Part shown: positions 38,365 through 49,400 of the stretch, piece by piece
Position numbering within the stretch: position 1 is the stretch's first letter
How the letters are laid out: each line of letters begins with the position of its first letter
Origin: Flavobacteriaceae bacterium
GTDB taxonomy: Bacteria > Bacteroidota > Bacteroidia > Flavobacteriales > Flavobacteriaceae
Length of the DNA: 61,719 bases
Assembly: GCA_029268555.1 (NCBI GenBank)
Contig: JAQWNN010000020.1
Span: forward strand, 1 to 61,719
Direction of reading: 5' to 3'
Notes under the pieces: generated by a model
The model's input: only the letters and a program-made list of their open reading frames with translations
What the model was told of the DNA's origin: nothing
Databases searched by the model: none
Program-made: the position numbers and the translations under genes

Positions 38365-40017
38365 ATGCTAACCTATAAAAAACCCATTTTTATATTGTCG
38401 CTAACGTTATTATTTATTGGAATATTTCAGCAAATTACGTTTCAAAAAGATCTAACAGCTGACAAGCGATACAGTTTGTCGGAAACAAGCATCTTACAAT
38501 TAAAAGCATTAGATGAACCCGTTCGTATTGATATTTTCCTTAATGGTAAATTGCCTGGTTTATATAGAGACTTCTGGAGAGAATTAAATATTATTCTCAA
38601 TCAAATGCAATTTTACTCCGATAAATTAATAATTCAATTCAACAATCCATTAGAAATTGATTCTAATGAAAGGGCTATTGCAGAAATGGAAGGTTATGGA
38701 ATGAAGCCTGAAATAGTAATTGAAAAAAAAGATGGTCAACGAAGTGAAAGTATTGTATTTCCTTGGATGATAGTCAACTCTGGGAATGTTTCAGAGCGTG
38801 TTTTTTTATTAGATAAACAATTTGGAGATACCGAACGTAATAAAATTACTCGTTCAATTCAACAGATTGAATATTTAATTTTAGATGGTATACGTAGAGT
38901 CACATTAAAAGAAAAATCAAATTTAGCTGTATTAACTTCACATCAAACATCTAAAAATATAAAATTGGCAGATTTGCTTCAGTCACTTAAGCCCTATTAT
39001 AACTTGGCCTCTTTTAATCTAAAAAACCATGAGAATACCCCCCTTCAAAGCTTGAATAACCTTAAAAGATTTGATGCTCTGATAGTAAGTAATCCAAATG
39101 AACCATTTAGTAAAAAAGAAAAATATATTTTAGACCAATATGAATTATATGGAGGTGGAATTCTTTGGATGATTAATGGAATAGCAATAAGCCGTGACAG
39201 TTTGTTCAATAATTCGGGTAAAGCCTATGGATTTCCCTTGGAATTAAATTTAGACGATTATTTTTTTGTTCGAGGTATACGACTAAATAAAATCCTGGTT
39301 AAAGATCTTTATAGTGCGCCTTTAGTTTTGGCTACAGGAAATCAAAACAATACCCAATACATTCCATACCCTTGGCCTTATTTTCCCTTACATATACCTG
39401 AATCAAATTTGATTGGGCAAAGCGTGGGTCCAGTTCTAACACAATTTGCAAGTTCGCTGGATTCATTAGAGAATAGTTTGAATAAAACAGTCTTATTAAA
39501 AACCTCAGCATTTACTAAAACAGCAGGGGTTCCTGTATTACTTTTATTAGAAGAGGCTACCAAAAAAATTCAGCCAAGTAAATATAATGAGCCCTCAAAA
39601 ATCCTTGGAATTTTGGCAGAAGGAACTGGTAAATCACTTTTTTTAAATAGAGTTAAACCTTTTGTTTACAATAAACATCAAGATAAAGGAGGTTACAAAA
39701 GCATTATTTTTGGAGATGGAAGTATTGGGGAGAATCAGATAGAAAGGGGTGCTCCTCTTAATTTAGGCTATGATAAATGGACAAGTAATTACTATGCAAA
39801 TAAACAGCTTCTAATAAATTCTATTCATTATTTAACTGGAAATCAAGAAGGACTAATAATACGACAAAAAAAATGGAATTTTGCCTACCTAGATCCACAA
39901 AAAATTAATTCCAAAGGCATCTTTTGGAAAATGATCATAATATTAAGTCCAATATTAATTTCGTTACTTTTTGGATTGTTTATTCAAAAAGGAAGAAGTA
40001 AACATATGATGAATTAA
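38365..40017 (+). CDS. gldG: Gliding motility ABC transporter protein GldG
   Basis: DLTADKRYSLSETSILQLKALDEPVRIDIFLNGKLPGLYRDFWRE...; C-terminal TM helix. Confidence 0.92.
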   Translation: MLTYKKPIFILSLTLLFIGIFQQITFQKDLTADKRYSLSETSILQLKALDEPVRIDIFLNGKLPGLYRDFWRELNIILNQMQFYSDKLIIQFNNPLEIDSNERAIAEMEGYGMKPEIVIEKKDGQRSESIVFPWMIVNSGNVSERVFLLDKQFGDTERNKITRSIQQIEYLILDGIRRVTLKEKSNLAVLTSHQTSKNIKLADLLQSLKPYYNLASFNLKNHENTPLQSLNNLKRFDALIVSNPNEPFSKKEKYILDQYELYGGGILWMINGIAISRDSLFNNSGKAYGFPLELNLDDYFFVRGIRLNKILVKDLYSAPLVLATGNQNNTQYIPYPWPYFPLHIPESNLIGQSVGPVLTQFASSLDSLENSLNKTVLLKTSAFTKTAGVPVLLLLEEATKKIQPSKYNEPSKILGILAEGTGKSLFLNRVKPFVYNKHQDKGGYKSIIFGDGSIGENQIERGAPLNLGYDKWTSNYYANKQLLINSIHYLTGNQEGLIIRQKKWNFAYLDPQKINSKGIFWKMIIILSPILISLLFGLFIQKGRSKHMMN

Positions 40018-40048
40018 ATGTTGATAAGTTTGTTTTAGGAATCAAAGC

Positions 40049-40068
40049 ATTTCAAATATATTTGAAAT
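40049..40068. repeat. 20-bp perfect palindrome ATTTCAAATATATTTGAAAT between gldG and dnaN
   Basis: Reverse complement equals itself; lies in a 133-nt intergenic region. Confidence 0.85.
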
Positions 40069-40150
40069 AATGTTTATTGCCTGATAATTCACATATTTAA
40101 TACCAAATAAATATTTTGTTTCAAAAAATTTAATTAATACCTCATTATAA

Positions 40151-41269
40151 ATGAAATTTATCGTTTCAAGTGCAGCACTTCTTAAAGAACTTCAAATGCT
40201 GGGAGGAGTAATAAATAGCACGAATACCCTGCCAATTTTAGATAACTTCTTGTTTGAAACTAACGGAAGTAATTTAACCCTTTCAGCATCGGATTTGGAA
40301 ACAACCTTTTTAACTCGATTGACTGTAGAATCAGAAAGTAATAGTTCATTAGCATTGCCTGCACGTTTGTTGTTGGATACGCTTAAAACATTTCCAGAAC
40401 AACCCTTGACGTTTATCAAAACTCAAAAAAATACAGTTGAAATCATTGCCAATAATGGTAAATATGCTGTTGCTTATGTTCCTGGTGAAGAGTTTCCAAA
40501 ACTAGCTCAATTATCAGATTCAAAAACTACAACTGTTCAGTCTAACCTTATGTACAATGCAATTAATAATACATTGTTTGCGAGCGGGAATGACGATTTA
40601 AGACCTGTGATGAGTGGTGTATTCTTTCAGTTTTCAAATACTGGTTTGACATTTGTAGCTACTGACGCCCATAAACTTGTGAAATACACAAGGAGAGATT
40701 CTATATCTGATATTGTTTCAGAATTTATTATGCCCAAAAAACCTTTACAACTTCTCAAAGGTATTTTGCAAGATGTTACAGGTGAAATTACTATTCAATA
40801 CAACGAAACAAATGCGCAATTTGCTTTTGGAGATTCAATTCTTACTTGTAGATTAATTGATGGAAAATATCCGAATTATGAGGCAGTTATTCCAAAAGAA
40901 AATCCAAACCAAATGCAAGTAAATCGTGTCAATTTCTTAAATTCTGTCCGTCGTGTAAGCATTTTCGCAAATAAAACAACACATCAAATACGCTTAAAAA
41001 TTGCTGGAACAGCACTTCAAATATCTGCCGAAGACTTCGACTATAGTAATAGTGCTGAGGAACGCATAGATTGTGAATACCAAGGAGACGACATCCAAAT
41101 TGGATTCAATTCAAGGTTTCTAATAGAAATGCTTAATAATATGGAGTGTGATCAGGTAAAATTATCTATGTCACTTCCGAATAGAGCAGGAATTCTAACA
41201 CCAATGGATAATACAACGGAAGGTGAAGATGTAACTTTACTTGTAATGCCTGTAATGCTCAATGATTGA
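40151..41269 (+). CDS. dnaN: DNA polymerase III beta subunit (sliding clamp)
   Basis: MKFIVSSAALLKELQMLGGVINSTNTLPILDNFLFE...RPVMSGVFFQ...LLVMPVMLND. Confidence 0.97.
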   Translation: MKFIVSSAALLKELQMLGGVINSTNTLPILDNFLFETNGSNLTLSASDLETTFLTRLTVESESNSSLALPARLLLDTLKTFPEQPLTFIKTQKNTVEIIANNGKYAVAYVPGEEFPKLAQLSDSKTTTVQSNLMYNAINNTLFASGNDDLRPVMSGVFFQFSNTGLTFVATDAHKLVKYTRRDSISDIVSEFIMPKKPLQLLKGILQDVTGEITIQYNETNAQFAFGDSILTCRLIDGKYPNYEAVIPKENPNQMQVNRVNFLNSVRRVSIFANKTTHQIRLKIAGTALQISAEDFDYSNSAEERIDCEYQGDDIQIGFNSRFLIEMLNNMECDQVKLSMSLPNRAGILTPMDNTTEGEDVTLLVMPVMLND

Positions 41270-41290
41270 GTCAAAATATCAGTTAAACTA

Positions 41291-42541
41291 CTAGACTACC
41301 TTCACTGATTCTGAAAGTCTTTTGTAAGTTCCGTTCTCAAGTTTTTCACGAATTCCAGCAAATGCCTTCAAAGTGATCTGAACATCTTCTAATGTATGAG
41401 AAGCTGTTGGAATCAAACGCAGTAAAATTAATCCTTTTGGTATCACTGGGTAAACAACAATAGAACAAAATATTCCATAGTTTTCACGTAAATCTTTTAC
41501 TAGAGCCATTGCCTCTGGTATACTTCCTTTTAAGTAAACTGGAGTTACACAACTTTGAGTAGTTCCTATATCAAATCCTTTCTCTTTAAGACCATTTTGT
41601 AAGGCGTTTACATTTTCCCAAAGTTTAGCTTTAAATTCTGGTCGTGTACGTAATATATCCAAACGTTTTAAAGCACCTTTTACTAACTGCATCTGAAGAG
41701 ACTTAGCAAACATTTGTGAACGCATGTTGTATTTCAAATAATCAATAATCTGTGTATCCGATGCTACAAATGCACCTGTAGAGGCCATTGATTTCGCAAA
41801 AGTTGCAAAATAAACATCAATCTGGTCCTGAATTCCTTGTTCATCACCTGCACCTTTTCCATCTTTTCCTAAGGTACCAAAACCGTGTGCATCATCAACT
41901 AAAAAACGGAAGTTATATCTTTTCTTCAGGGCTACTATTTCTTTCAATTTACCTTGCTCACCACGCATTCCAAAAACTCCCTCTGAAATGACCAGTATTC
42001 CTCCACCTGTTTGATCAGCAACCTTGGTAGCACGTTGCAAATTCTTTTCAAGACTTTCTACATCATTATGTTTATAAGTGAAGCGTTTCCCTAAATGTAA
42101 GCGAACTCCATCAATAATACAGGCATGTGCATCTACATCATAGACAATAACATCGTCTTTACCCACGAGTGTATCAACGGTTGATAAAATACCTTGATAC
42201 CCAAAATTCAAAAGATATGCAGACTCCTTTTCTACAAAAGAAGCAAGTTCGTTTTCCAATTGTTCATGAAGTTCAGTATGACCCGACATCATTCTTGCTC
42301 CCATAGGATATGCTGATCCAAATTCAGCTGCTGCATCTGCATCAACTTTTCTTATTTCAGGTAAATTAGCAAGGCCTAAGTAGTCATTTACACTCCATGT
42401 AATGACTTCTTTACCCATAAATTTCATTCGGTTAGAGATCGGTCCTTCCAGTTTAGGAAAAACAAAATAACCTTCCGCCTGAGAGGCCCACTTTCCTAAA
42501 GGACCTTTGTTCTCATGTATTCTCTCAAATAAATCTCTCAT
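41291..42541 (-). CDS. Alpha-oxoamine synthase family PLP enzyme; candidate cysteate fatty acyltransferase (capnine synthesis)
   Basis: [74 protein letters not shown]. Confidence 0.85.
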   Translation of the reverse strand: MRDLFERIHENKGPLGKWASQAEGYFVFPKLEGPISNRMKFMGKEVITWSVNDYLGLANLPEIRKVDADAAAEFGSAYPMGARMMSGHTELHEQLENELASFVEKESAYLLNFGYQGILSTVDTLVGKDDVIVYDVDAHACIIDGVRLHLGKRFTYKHNDVESLEKNLQRATKVADQTGGGILVISEGVFGMRGEQGKLKEIVALKKRYNFRFLVDDAHGFGTLGKDGKGAGDEQGIQDQIDVYFATFAKSMASTGAFVASDTQIIDYLKYNMRSQMFAKSLQMQLVKGALKRLDILRTRPEFKAKLWENVNALQNGLKEKGFDIGTTQSCVTPVYLKGSIPEAMALVKDLRENYGIFCSIVVYPVIPKGLILLRLIPTASHTLEDVQITLKAFAGIREKLENGTYKRLSESVKVV

Positions 42542-43593
42542 TTTTTTGAAGATTGATCATTTATATATTCAATATTTTTGTGTGATTGATTCTCTGCATC
42601 AAAAAAGCCTTGCTCTGCCATCCATTTTTCACTATAAATCTTACTCATATATCGAGAACCATGATCTGGAAAAATGACGACAACATGACTGGTTTTTTTG
42701 AAATAATTTTGTTTGGCCAACTGATGTACAGCCTGCATAGCAGCTCCGGAAGTGTAACCTACGAACATTCCTTCAGATCTAGTAATACTCCTTGCAGTAT
42801 GTGCGCTATCTTCATCTGTAACTTTCTCAAACCTATCGATTAAATCAAAATATGTAGAAGTAGGAATTAAATTTTTCCCAAGACCCTCAATTCTATATGG
42901 ATATATTTCATTTGGATCTAACTCATTTGTTTCGTGGTATTTCTTTAACACTGATCCATACGCATCTACACCGACAATTTTAATTCTAGGGTTTTGTTTT
43001 TTTAAAAACTTTGCACATCCTGAAATAGTTCCACCAGTACCGCTACTAGCAACAAGATGGGAGATTTTACCTTCAGTTTGCTTCCAAATCTCGGGTCCAG
43101 TAAAACGGTAATGTGCATCTACATTTAGCTCGTTGAAATATTGATTAATGTATACTGAATCATTTATTTCTGAATGCAATCTTTTTGCAACTTCATAATA
43201 TGACCTTGGATCATCAGTAGAAACATTTGCAGGACAGACATGAACCTGTGCTCCCATAGCACTTAGCATATTGATTTTATCAATCGATGATTTTGAACTT
43301 ACAGCCAGTATACAATTATATCCTTTAATCATTGAGACCATTGCCAGACTAAATCCAGTATTCCCAGAAGTAGTTTCTATTATGGTATCTCCAGGTTTTA
43401 AAACACCACGACGCTCTGCTTCCTCTATAATGTGAATAGCTATTCTATCCTTGTTCGAATGCCCAGGATTAAACGCTTCAAATTTTGCGAAAAATTTACC
43501 ATCATAACCTGCAACACAATTTTTTAATTTAATGAGAGGTGTATTACCTATCAATTCAAGAATGTTTTGATAGGTATTAAACGAATGGTTCAT
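42538..43593 (-). CDS. PLP-dependent cysteine synthase family protein; candidate cysteate synthase
   Basis: [55 protein letters not shown]; overlaps the next gene by 4 nt. Confidence 0.85.
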   Translation of the reverse strand: MNHSFNTYQNILELIGNTPLIKLKNCVAGYDGKFFAKFEAFNPGHSNKDRIAIHIIEEAERRGVLKPGDTIIETTSGNTGFSLAMVSMIKGYNCILAVSSKSSIDKINMLSAMGAQVHVCPANVSTDDPRSYYEVAKRLHSEINDSVYINQYFNELNVDAHYRFTGPEIWKQTEGKISHLVASSGTGGTISGCAKFLKKQNPRIKIVGVDAYGSVLKKYHETNELDPNEIYPYRIEGLGKNLIPTSTYFDLIDRFEKVTDEDSAHTARSITRSEGMFVGYTSGAAMQAVHQLAKQNYFKKTSHVVVIFPDHGSRYMSKIYSEKWMAEQGFFDAENQSHKNIEYINDQSSKK

Positions 43594-43634
43594 ACTTTAT
43601 TTCTAATAAGATAGTGCAAATTTAATAAAAAAAA

Positions 43635-45773
43635 TTAGTCTAACTTTCCTTCCAATTGTAAGATAAAAGTGTATTGTTTGGCAGTATCCTTTAAGGCGTC
43701 AAATCGACCTGATGCTCCACTATGTCCAGCTTCCATATTAGTATTCAAAAGTAAAACATTTTTATCAGTCTTTAGATCACGAAGCTTTGCGACCCATTTA
43801 GCTGGTTCCCAATACTGAACCTGTGAGTCATGATATCCTGCAGTAACCAACATATTAGGATATTCTTGAGATTCTATATTATCGTAAGGTGAATAGGAAA
43901 TCATATAATCATAATAGTCTTTATCATTCGGATTTCCCCATTCATCAAATTCTCCAGTAGTTAAGGGTATCGTTTCATCTAGCATGGTCGTCATGACATC
44001 TACAAAAGGAACACGAGCAACTACACTACGATAAAGTTCCGGCGCCTGATTAACAACCACACCCATTATAAGTCCACCAGCAGAACCGCCTATCGCATGG
44101 AGATGCTCAGTACTTGTCATTTTTGAGTTAATTAAAAAGCGAGATACATCTATAAAGTCGTAAAAAGTATTCTTCTTTTTTAATAGCTTACCATTTTCAT
44201 ACCATTGTCTGCCTAGATATTCCCCGCCTCTAACATGTGCAATTGCGAAAATAAAGCCGCGATCTAGCAAACTTAATCGGCTACTATCAAACCCAGGATC
44301 CATAATTGCACCATATGAACCATAAGCATAAAGATAAAGAGGTGTGTCCTTTGAAGGCGAAGTTTTTTTATGGTACACTAGTGATATAGGAATCTTAATT
44401 CCATCTCTTGCATTGGCCCATATACGCTCTTCTTTATAATTTTCTGGACTGAAGTTAGTGTCTATAACCTCCTGTTGCTTTAGTAAAACCTTTTCCTTAG
44501 TTTCCATATCAAACTCATAAACACTTCTTGGGGAGCTTAAAGAAGTGAACCCAAAACGAAATTTAACCGTATCAAAATTAGGGTTGTAATAACCATACAG
44601 ACTGTAAGTCTCACTTTCAACTGGCAGAAAATAGTCTAAATCCTCATCCCAACGTTGGATCCGGATTGAAGTCAATCCATTTTCACGTTGAGTTGTGACA
44701 AAGTGGTCCTTGAATATTTCAAAATCCTCAAGTAAAACATCTTCTCGGTGTGGAATCAAATCTTCCCATTGACTCAATTCTGGTTTTGAAATTGGTGCTT
44801 TAGAAATTTTTTTATTTGTAGCCCCATTATGGTTATTTAAAATATAAAAATTATCTTGGTATTGCGCAACACTATATTCGAGTCCTCGTGTTCTAGGTTG
44901 AATTGTTTTAAATTTCCCAAGAGGATTCGTAGCATCCAAAAATTGATATTCTGTTGTAAGGGTACTATAGGAGTAAATCATAATGTACTCGTGGGATTTA
45001 CTCTCTCCTACTCCTACAGAAAAAGTTTGATCTTTTTCATGAAAAATCAATTTATCTCTATCAGTAGCAGCATCAATGTTATGTCTATAAATCCATTCTG
45101 ATCGCAAGGTTTCTACATTCTTTTTGGTATAAAAGAAATGCTGGTTGTCCAGAGCCCATGCCGTTCCTCCTGATGTATTTTTAATTTTTGTTTCCAAGAT
45201 CTCTCCACTCAATAAATCCTTTACATAGAGTGTATATTTTCTTCTAGATTCTATATCAATACCATAAATCACTTTAGTATTGTCTGGACTGACATTCATC
45301 CCAACTAACCTGAAATAGTCATTGCCTTCAGCCATTTTATTGCAGTCAAAAATAATTTCTTCAACAGCAGTCAATGAATCTTTTTTTCGAGTATAGATGG
45401 GATATTGTTTACCCTTTTCAAAACGAGTGATATACCAGTATTCATTATAGAAATAAGGAACTGAATTATCTTCTTCTTTAATTCGATTTTTTAATTCAAT
45501 AAAAAGATCATCTCTAAATGATTCAGTATCCTTAGTCATTTTTTGATAATAATCGTTTTCTCTTTCTAGGTAATCAATCACCTCAGGATTATCACGCTCA
45601 CGCAACCAATAATATGGGTCAATTCTGATATCGTCGTGTGTTTTTAATTGAAAAGGTGATTTTTCAGCTAATGGTGGCTGAAGGCTGGTGTCAAAATCCA
45701 TAGGGGTATTTTTTTTACATGCTGAGATTGATACTGTAAAAATCAGTATTAGAATAAATCTTTTGCAGTTCAT
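43635..45773 (-). CDS. S9 family prolyl oligopeptidase (oligopeptidase B-like), lipoprotein
   Basis: Lipobox ISACKK; HAIGGSAGGLIMGVVVNQAPELYRSVVARVPFVDVMTTM; AGHSGASGRFD. Confidence 0.93.
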   Translation of the reverse strand: MNCKRFILILIFTVSISACKKNTPMDFDTSLQPPLAEKSPFQLKTHDDIRIDPYYWLRERDNPEVIDYLERENDYYQKMTKDTESFRDDLFIELKNRIKEEDNSVPYFYNEYWYITRFEKGKQYPIYTRKKDSLTAVEEIIFDCNKMAEGNDYFRLVGMNVSPDNTKVIYGIDIESRRKYTLYVKDLLSGEILETKIKNTSGGTAWALDNQHFFYTKKNVETLRSEWIYRHNIDAATDRDKLIFHEKDQTFSVGVGESKSHEYIMIYSYSTLTTEYQFLDATNPLGKFKTIQPRTRGLEYSVAQYQDNFYILNNHNGATNKKISKAPISKPELSQWEDLIPHREDVLLEDFEIFKDHFVTTQRENGLTSIRIQRWDEDLDYFLPVESETYSLYGYYNPNFDTVKFRFGFTSLSSPRSVYEFDMETKEKVLLKQQEVIDTNFSPENYKEERIWANARDGIKIPISLVYHKKTSPSKDTPLYLYAYGSYGAIMDPGFDSSRLSLLDRGFIFAIAHVRGGEYLGRQWYENGKLLKKKNTFYDFIDVSRFLINSKMTSTEHLHAIGGSAGGLIMGVVVNQAPELYRSVVARVPFVDVMTTMLDETIPLTTGEFDEWGNPNDKDYYDYMISYSPYDNIESQEYPNMLVTAGYHDSQVQYWEPAKWVAKLRDLKTDKNVLLLNTNMEAGHSGASGRFDALKDTAKQYTFILQLEGKLD

Positions 45774-45774
45774 C

Positions 45775-46797
45775 TTAGTTTAATTTAGTTAACGTTGCCA
45801 ACACGTAATCGTGTTGTTCATCTGTATAATCTCGGTGGGTAACCATTCTTAATTTTCCCTTTCCAAGGGAAATAAAAAAGATGCCTTTTGTTCTCATTTT
45901 TTGTATGAATTCATTTTCGTCTTCACTTGATATTAAGGAGAAAATTACAATATTTGTTTCAACTGGAGCTACATGATCAACTAAAGCTGATGTCTTAAGA
46001 GTTTGAGCAATTTCATGGGCTTTTATATGGTCATTTTTTAAATCACCCCGATGATTCTTAATTGCGTAACTTGCTGCTGCTGCCAGATATCCAGCTTGAC
46101 GCATACCGCCTCCTAATACTTTGCGAATCCTCAGCGCTTCTTCAATATCTGATTTTGAACCTAAGAGCACAGAACCTACCGGACATCCTAAGCCTTTACT
46201 GAAACATAAGGAAATTGTGTTAAATACATTTCCGTAATCTTTTGGGCTTCTTTTGGTGACTTCCAACGCATTCCAAAGCCTAGCCCCATCGAGATGTAAT
46301 GCCAATTCATTAAGATCACAAAGTTCTTTAATTTTTTTAATTTCTAAAAAATCATAAATCGCGCCTCCACCCTTGTTGGTGGTGTTTTCAAGACTTACTA
46401 AAGTAGATTTTGGACTGTGATAAAAATCTGGAGGATTAATGGCATCTGAAATTAAATCAGCTGAAATTCTTCCCCGATCACCTTCAAGTAATCGACAAGA
46501 AACTCCTGAGTTAAAACTTACACCACCACCTTCGTAATGATAAACATGAGAATAATGATCACAGATCAATTGTTCTCCAGGTTGAGTATGTAATTTAATT
46601 GCCGTCTGATTAGTCATAGTCCCTGAAGGAAAAAAAAGGGCAGATTCCTTTCCAAAAAGTAAGGCGACCTCTTCTTCTAGGATATTCACAGAAGGGTCTT
46701 CTTTAAAAACATCATCCCCCACTGGAGCTGAAAACATAGCATCCAGCATTCCTTTAGATGGTTGTGTTACGGTATCACTAATTAAGTTTACTTGCAT
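45775..46797 (-). CDS. ltaE: Low-specificity threonine aldolase
   Basis: [19 protein letters not shown]-type N-terminus, [39 protein letters not shown]; start moved to 46797. Confidence 0.93.
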   Translation of the reverse strand: MQVNLISDTVTQPSKGMLDAMFSAPVGDDVFKEDPSVNILEEEVALLFGKESALFFPSGTMTNQTAIKLHTQPGEQLICDHYSHVYHYEGGGVSFNSGVSCRLLEGDRGRISADLISDAINPPDFYHSPKSTLVSLENTTNKGGGAIYDFLEIKKIKELCDLNELALHLDGARLWNALEVTKRSPKDYGNVFNTISLCFSKGLGCPVGSVLLGSKSDIEEALRIRKVLGGGMRQAGYLAAAASYAIKNHRGDLKNDHIKAHEIAQTLKTSALVDHVAPVETNIVIFSLISSEDENEFIQKMRTKGIFFISLGKGKLRMVTHRDYTDEQHDYVLATLTKLN

Positions 46798-46798
46798 A

Positions 46799-49273
46799 TT
46801 AGTCATCACAAGAAAAAGATCCTATAGGAGAACCATCAGGTAATCTTTTGGATACAGGTGGAACAAAATCATTCGGGTTTTCAAAATAATTATCAATTTC
46901 CGTACGGTAAAAATCCCAAAATCTAAGGTTTGTCTGTCCAGCGATCCATTGATCTAAACTAATCAATTCTTGATGAATCATTGCCTTAACGATAAAATTT
47001 GACTCTATATTCTGACCTAAATACATTATTTGTTTTAAAAGATTAATTTTTACAATTTCATTAAGTTGCTGTTCATGACCATTACGATACCTAACTTTAA
47101 AATGTGATGTTATCAATGAATTTAAAGTTTCCTTGAGTCCTAATTGATTTGAATCAAATCCATACTGAGTAACTAGACGATTAGAGCGTTCTGGATGTAG
47201 AATCATCCCCAAAAAAGCATTGCTAAGACTGTGTGCAATACCTAAATAATCAAAAGCTACACCACTTTGAGAAAGGAAGTTCTCTCTAGTTCTTGGATTA
47301 GAAAAAGATCTGGGTGGTAGTAAAGTCCTAAGATGGTCAGGAATTTTTAAGGCTACTGGCATCAAAACATTAGAATAGGCTTTTAAAGCATTACGTTGAG
47401 TAGTTGCATCTACCACTTTAGTTTTGTATTCTATTGAACCTTTTACCCCATAATCATAATCTATCCCCCCAATTAATTTAACAACTGCCTCAACCTGATA
47501 ACGATGAAGAAGGTACATTGGCACCATTCGATCTTCAAGTGAACTATATGGCTCACCATCTCTTAAATGATCTAAAGAAAGTTTATTAAGTGCAATTTCT
47601 CTTATTTTAAGTAATTTATTTAATTCTTCATAAGCTACTCTTCCATTATCCCATAAATGTGCAGTAGGGTGGGCGCCACCAATAGGACGTGCATCATAAT
47701 CAGTAATAAATCGATGTCCCTCTAATAAACTTTTTTCAATAATTTGATTTAATGCCTTATCCTCATCAACTTCATCAGGAAAATCACTGTAGGCGAAAGC
47801 TACACTGACCTTGTCCCAGTCTCCTATTCCAGTTTCATAAGCTTTTGAATAGTCTATTTTACCTTGGTTTAAGCTTAAATTTGGATGAGGGTAATCCATC
47901 ACTGAAGTTCTGTTGTTAGCACTTGCGACAAAGTTATGAGCAAAACCTAGAGTATGTCCTATTTCATGAGCTGAAAGTTGACGAATGCGAGACAAAGCTA
48001 AATCTAGAGCTTTTTCGCTCTTGTCATTATCTTTAGTAAAAGGTGCTTCTGTTAAGCCCAAAGCAATCATAAAGTCTTGGCGAATACGAAGGCTTCCCAG
48101 ACTAACATGTCCTTTAATGATTTCTCCTGTTCTGGGATCGGAAACACTTGAGCCGTAACTCCACCCCCGTGTCGATCTGTGAATCCATTGGATTACATTA
48201 TAACGGACATCTAAAGGGTCTACATTATCAGGTAATATTTTAACCTGAAAGGCATCTTTAAAACCAATACTCTCAAATGCCTGATTCCACCAAAGTCCTC
48301 CTTCAAGTAAAGCGGAACGAACAGGCTCTGGTGTTCCGCTATCAACATAATATATTATAGGTTGTACAGCTTCACTAACCAAAGCTATTGGGTCTTTTTT
48401 TTCTAAACGATGACGATATATTACTTGTTTTTTAGTTGACATACTCACAGGAGTGGTGTAGTCGTAATAGGTCATTGCATTTACTCCTGAACGAGGATCA
48501 AATGTTCGTGTTTTATAATTATTATCAGGCAAAGCAACAAAAGAATAATGTTGATGAACAGTCACTGAGTTTGGTGAAGGTGTTACATCCCTTAACTTAC
48601 TCCCAGGATTTTCCCCAGAAAATGTTATTAACATGTCAAATTCAATATTTTGAGGAAAGGCTTTTGTTCTTTCCAAATAGATTGCTGAACGATTTTTGTC
48701 AACTTTGAAAAGACCTTCTCCAAGATTCTCAAGTCTTTTGGAGACACCATGAGCATCTTCCAATAAAAATGGAGTCAAATCAATGAGGTGGCCGTCAGTC
48801 AAATTCTTAACAATAGGAAAACCAAATAAAACAGACTTTGCAAAGGCTTCCTTAATGGAACGCTGTTCTAAAGGATTATCAGAACTAGATCGATATCTTA
48901 AATTAGGTTGAATCAATAATAATTTATTGCCTGATTTAGAAAAATAAACAACACGTTCATTTCCTAATTGTCAGCGATCTAATCCTATATCATTATTTCC
49001 TATTCCCTGACTCAGACTATTTACGTATAAAAATTCTTGCTCAGTTTGTGTAACTTTTAAATATATTTTATCCATGTCTTCATGATAATAAAAATCAAAA
49101 TATCCTTTAAAGGATTTTGATTGCTCTATTATGGAGAGGTTTTTGGGATCGTTATCTCTACTTTTTTTTGATTGGGCGTGAACATTACACATAAACAATA
49201 TAAAACTCAATGCAACAACAAACACTCTATTCATATAATTTTCTTTTAGTAGAGTTAAAACTAGTAAAAACAA
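46799..49273 (-). pseudogene. Secreted zinc-dependent metalloprotease (DUF5117/DUF5118 type) interrupted by in-frame TGA at 48971-48973
   Basis: Both parts share one frame (49273-48916 = 357): ...[12 protein letters not shown][TGA][28 protein letters not shown]...; metzincin HEIGHTLGFAH intact. Confidence 0.9.
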
Positions 49274-49377
49274 TTGAGACCCATTTAGTGAAGAATTAAA
49301 ATTATTAACCGATAAATATAGTTTTTAACAAAAATATATTTTGAATTAAACTTGAAGGCTTAAACATATTATTCTTC

Positions 49378-49385
49378 TATTTTTG
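49378..49385 (+). promoter_or_regulatory. Candidate promoter -7 element TATTTTTG upstream of prfB
   Basis: TANNTTTG match with TTG at 49352-49354 (23-nt spacing), 15 nt before ATG 49401. Confidence 0.45.
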
Positions 49386-49400
49386 TGAAAAGCCTTGGAC

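Noticed and set aside
48971-48973. Selenocysteine or TGA reassignment as explanation for the protease stop
   Set aside because: TGA terminates other genes here (e.g. the SUI1-like gene at 831-833); no reason to expect Sec at this residue, where relatives seem to have Gly.
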